In this document: one piece after another, positions 5,957-7,041 of the stretch | How the letters are laid out: each line of letters starts with the position of its first letter | How positions within the stretch are numbered: the first letter of the stretch is position 1 | Assembly: GCA_947457605.1 (NCBI GenBank) | Contig: CANGWP010000111.1 | Location: forward strand, 1 to 7,041 | From: Bdellovibrionales bacterium | GTDB lineage: Bacteria > Bdellovibrionota > UBA1018 > CAIMNF01 | Reading direction: 5' to 3' | DNA length: 7,041 nucleotides | The notes under the pieces: generated by a model | Databases searched by the model: none | Seen by the model: only the letters and a program-made list of their open reading frames with translations | Told to the model about the DNA's origin: nothing | Translations under genes and position numbers: made by a program

Positions 5957-7041
5957 ATGGCCCGACCGCTTCTCAAAAAACTCGAGTTTCTCGGGCTTCT
6001 GGCTCTCACTGTTCTCATTCCGATGCGAGCAGTTCCAGGAGCCCGGGACTGCCCCGATGAACTCAGGCATGTTCTTCAGAGCAAGTCATTTCTTCAGCAA
6101 AGGCAGTACCGGATCTCCATCCACGGAAAGAACGGGCTTCGCACGACCTGGGGGGAGGGCGACGAGGTCCTTGCCATAAATCGCGCATATCGGAAGATGA
6201 AGTTCGAGCATCCTTGGGAGCCCTTTGTTCCGGTTGGAAAAGAATCCTTGGGCGAGAAGAATCCGGAGCTTGTGTTTCTGCTCGATGACATTTGCCATTA
6301 TCAACTCGATCTTCCCCGTTTTGAGGAAGAGTTCATCGAGGCCTTTCGAAAAAAGCCGAAAGCCCATGACTACGTGAGTTTTTACGAGTCGAGGTTTTCG
6401 ATTTTCGAGGATGGACTCGCGCATTGGCTGACAGAGCTCCGGAAAACGAATCCTGAGAATGCTCCCGGGATCGAGTCAAGCTACCAAAGGAAAGTAAAGG
6501 AGCTTCGGGCAAAGATCAGTGAGTTCCATGCGGATCGCGGTTTTGACCAAGTGAAGAGCGGAGTGGAGGGGTTTCAGAGCAATGTGTTCGGGATGATGGG
6601 CGAGCTTTATGCCATTGCCGGAATTCCGAAGGTGAAGACCGCATCCACCTTGCTCTCTGAGATGCCCGAGGTCGTAGCCGCCTTGGAAAAGAAGATGGCC
6701 TTGATTCGGGAGAAGGTCCGTGTGGATCCTCCTTTTTTTCAGAAGCTCGAGCAGGAATACCCGAACGTGTTTCAATCCATGGCAATTCAAAATAAGTTCA
6801 AGGATATGCCGCTGGTCTCAGTCGAGAAGAAGCTCGACTTCATCCAGCGATGGATCAAGCAAAAAGAAATCGACGTGGTTCGGAGTTCGGAAGGGATCGA
6901 CACCTGGCTTGAACTGAAAACCAAGAGGCATCCGATGACGGTCGAGGAATTCTCAAAGGATCGAAAGGGTTGGAAGTCTCCGGAGCGTCAAATGCTCGAG
7001 GATCGCGAAATTCTCGAATTCCTGGAGCTGAACTCAAAAAT
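5957..7041 (+). CDS. Exported protein with PD-(D/E)XK nuclease-like C-terminal motifs (3' end outside window)
   Basis: The frame is open from the ATG at 5957 to the window end without a stop (361 complete codons). There is no other ATG, GTG or TTG between the previous in-frame stop (5909-5911) and 5957. AAGG lies only 1 nt before the ATG, so the ribosome binding site is poor. Residues 1-29 look like a signal peptide (LLKK, then FLGLLALTVLIPM, then AVPGA). Residues about 120-200 are charged and helix-rich. GFQSNVFGMMGELYAIAG (205-222) with Glu215, KEIDVV (303-308) with Asp306, and WLELKTK (317-323) with Glu319 and Lys321 match the E, D and ExK signature of PD-(D/E)XK nucleases. The D-to-E distance of 13 residues is that of the GEID...VEVK pattern in YraN-type proteins. 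Gln345 lies in the following helix. Nuclease function is inferred, and about 85 residues separate the first helix from the Asp strand, which is long. Confidence 0.75.
   Translation, partial: MARPLLKKLEFLGLLALTVLIPMRAVPGARDCPDELRHVLQSKSFLQQRQYRISIHGKNGLRTTWGEGDEVLAINRAYRKMKFEHPWEPFVPVGKESLGEKNPELVFLLDDICHYQLDLPRFEEEFIEAFRKKPKAHDYVSFYESRFSIFEDGLAHWLTELRKTNPENAPGIESSYQRKVKELRAKISEFHADRGFDQVKSGVEGFQSNVFGMMGELYAIAGIPKVKTASTLLSEMPEVVAALEKKMALIREKVRVDPPFFQKLEQEYPNVFQSMAIQNKFKDMPLVSVEKKLDFIQRWIKQKEIDVVRSSEGIDTWLELKTKRHPMTVEEFSKDRKGWKSPERQMLEDREILEFLELNSK

Noticed and set aside
1..7041. CRISPR array, tRNA or rRNA gene, insertion sequence or prophage
   Set aside because: No regularly spaced repeats, tRNA-like cloverleaf, rRNA-like stretch, transposase motif or terminal inverted repeats were seen on either strand.

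Overview
The window reads almost entirely on the + strand. It looks like chromosomal housekeeping DNA of a Gram-negative bacterium with system II (Ccs/Res) cytochrome c maturation, a peptidoglycan pathway and Sec-type signal peptides. Base composition is moderately GC-rich by eye and even across the window. The split resB plus long-N-terminus ccsA arrangement and the lineage-restricted secreted proteins would fit Bdellovibrionota or a deltaproteobacterial relative. This taxonomic guess is inference only, because no marker gene is present.

Region 1 (1-5131) is a tightly packed run of five genes that is probably one operon: the 3' end of an unidentified gene (1-312), resB (316-1791), ccsA (1784-3496), murB (3507-4448) and a methyltransferase-like gene (4445-5131). 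Junctions are a 3-nt gap, an 8-nt overlap, a 10-nt gap and a 4-nt GTGA overlap, so translational coupling is likely. ResB and CcsA together form the membrane complex that exports heme and attaches it to apocytochromes. MurB makes UDP-N-acetylmuramate for peptidoglycan. The methyltransferase-like protein has no assigned role.

Region 2 (5132-5299) is the only sizeable intergenic stretch. It holds a dense set of complementary segments: a 15-bp bulged outer helix (5169-5183 with 5233-5248) enclosing a possible H-type pseudoknot (5193-5225). A strong Shine-Dalgarno site and the next gene follow. This is the most unexpected non-coding signal in the window and could be a structured 5' leader.

Region 3 (5300-7041) holds two genes for exported proteins with no named family that I recognise. 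The first is a 203-residue protein with four cysteines. The second (5957 to beyond the window end) has no stop codon inside the window. It carries a signal peptide, a helical middle and a C-terminal D-x13-ExK arrangement preceded by a GE helix, which resembles a PD-(D/E)XK nuclease core. An exported putative nuclease next to an uncharacterised exported protein, downstream of a structured leader, is the best candidate here for something undescribed.
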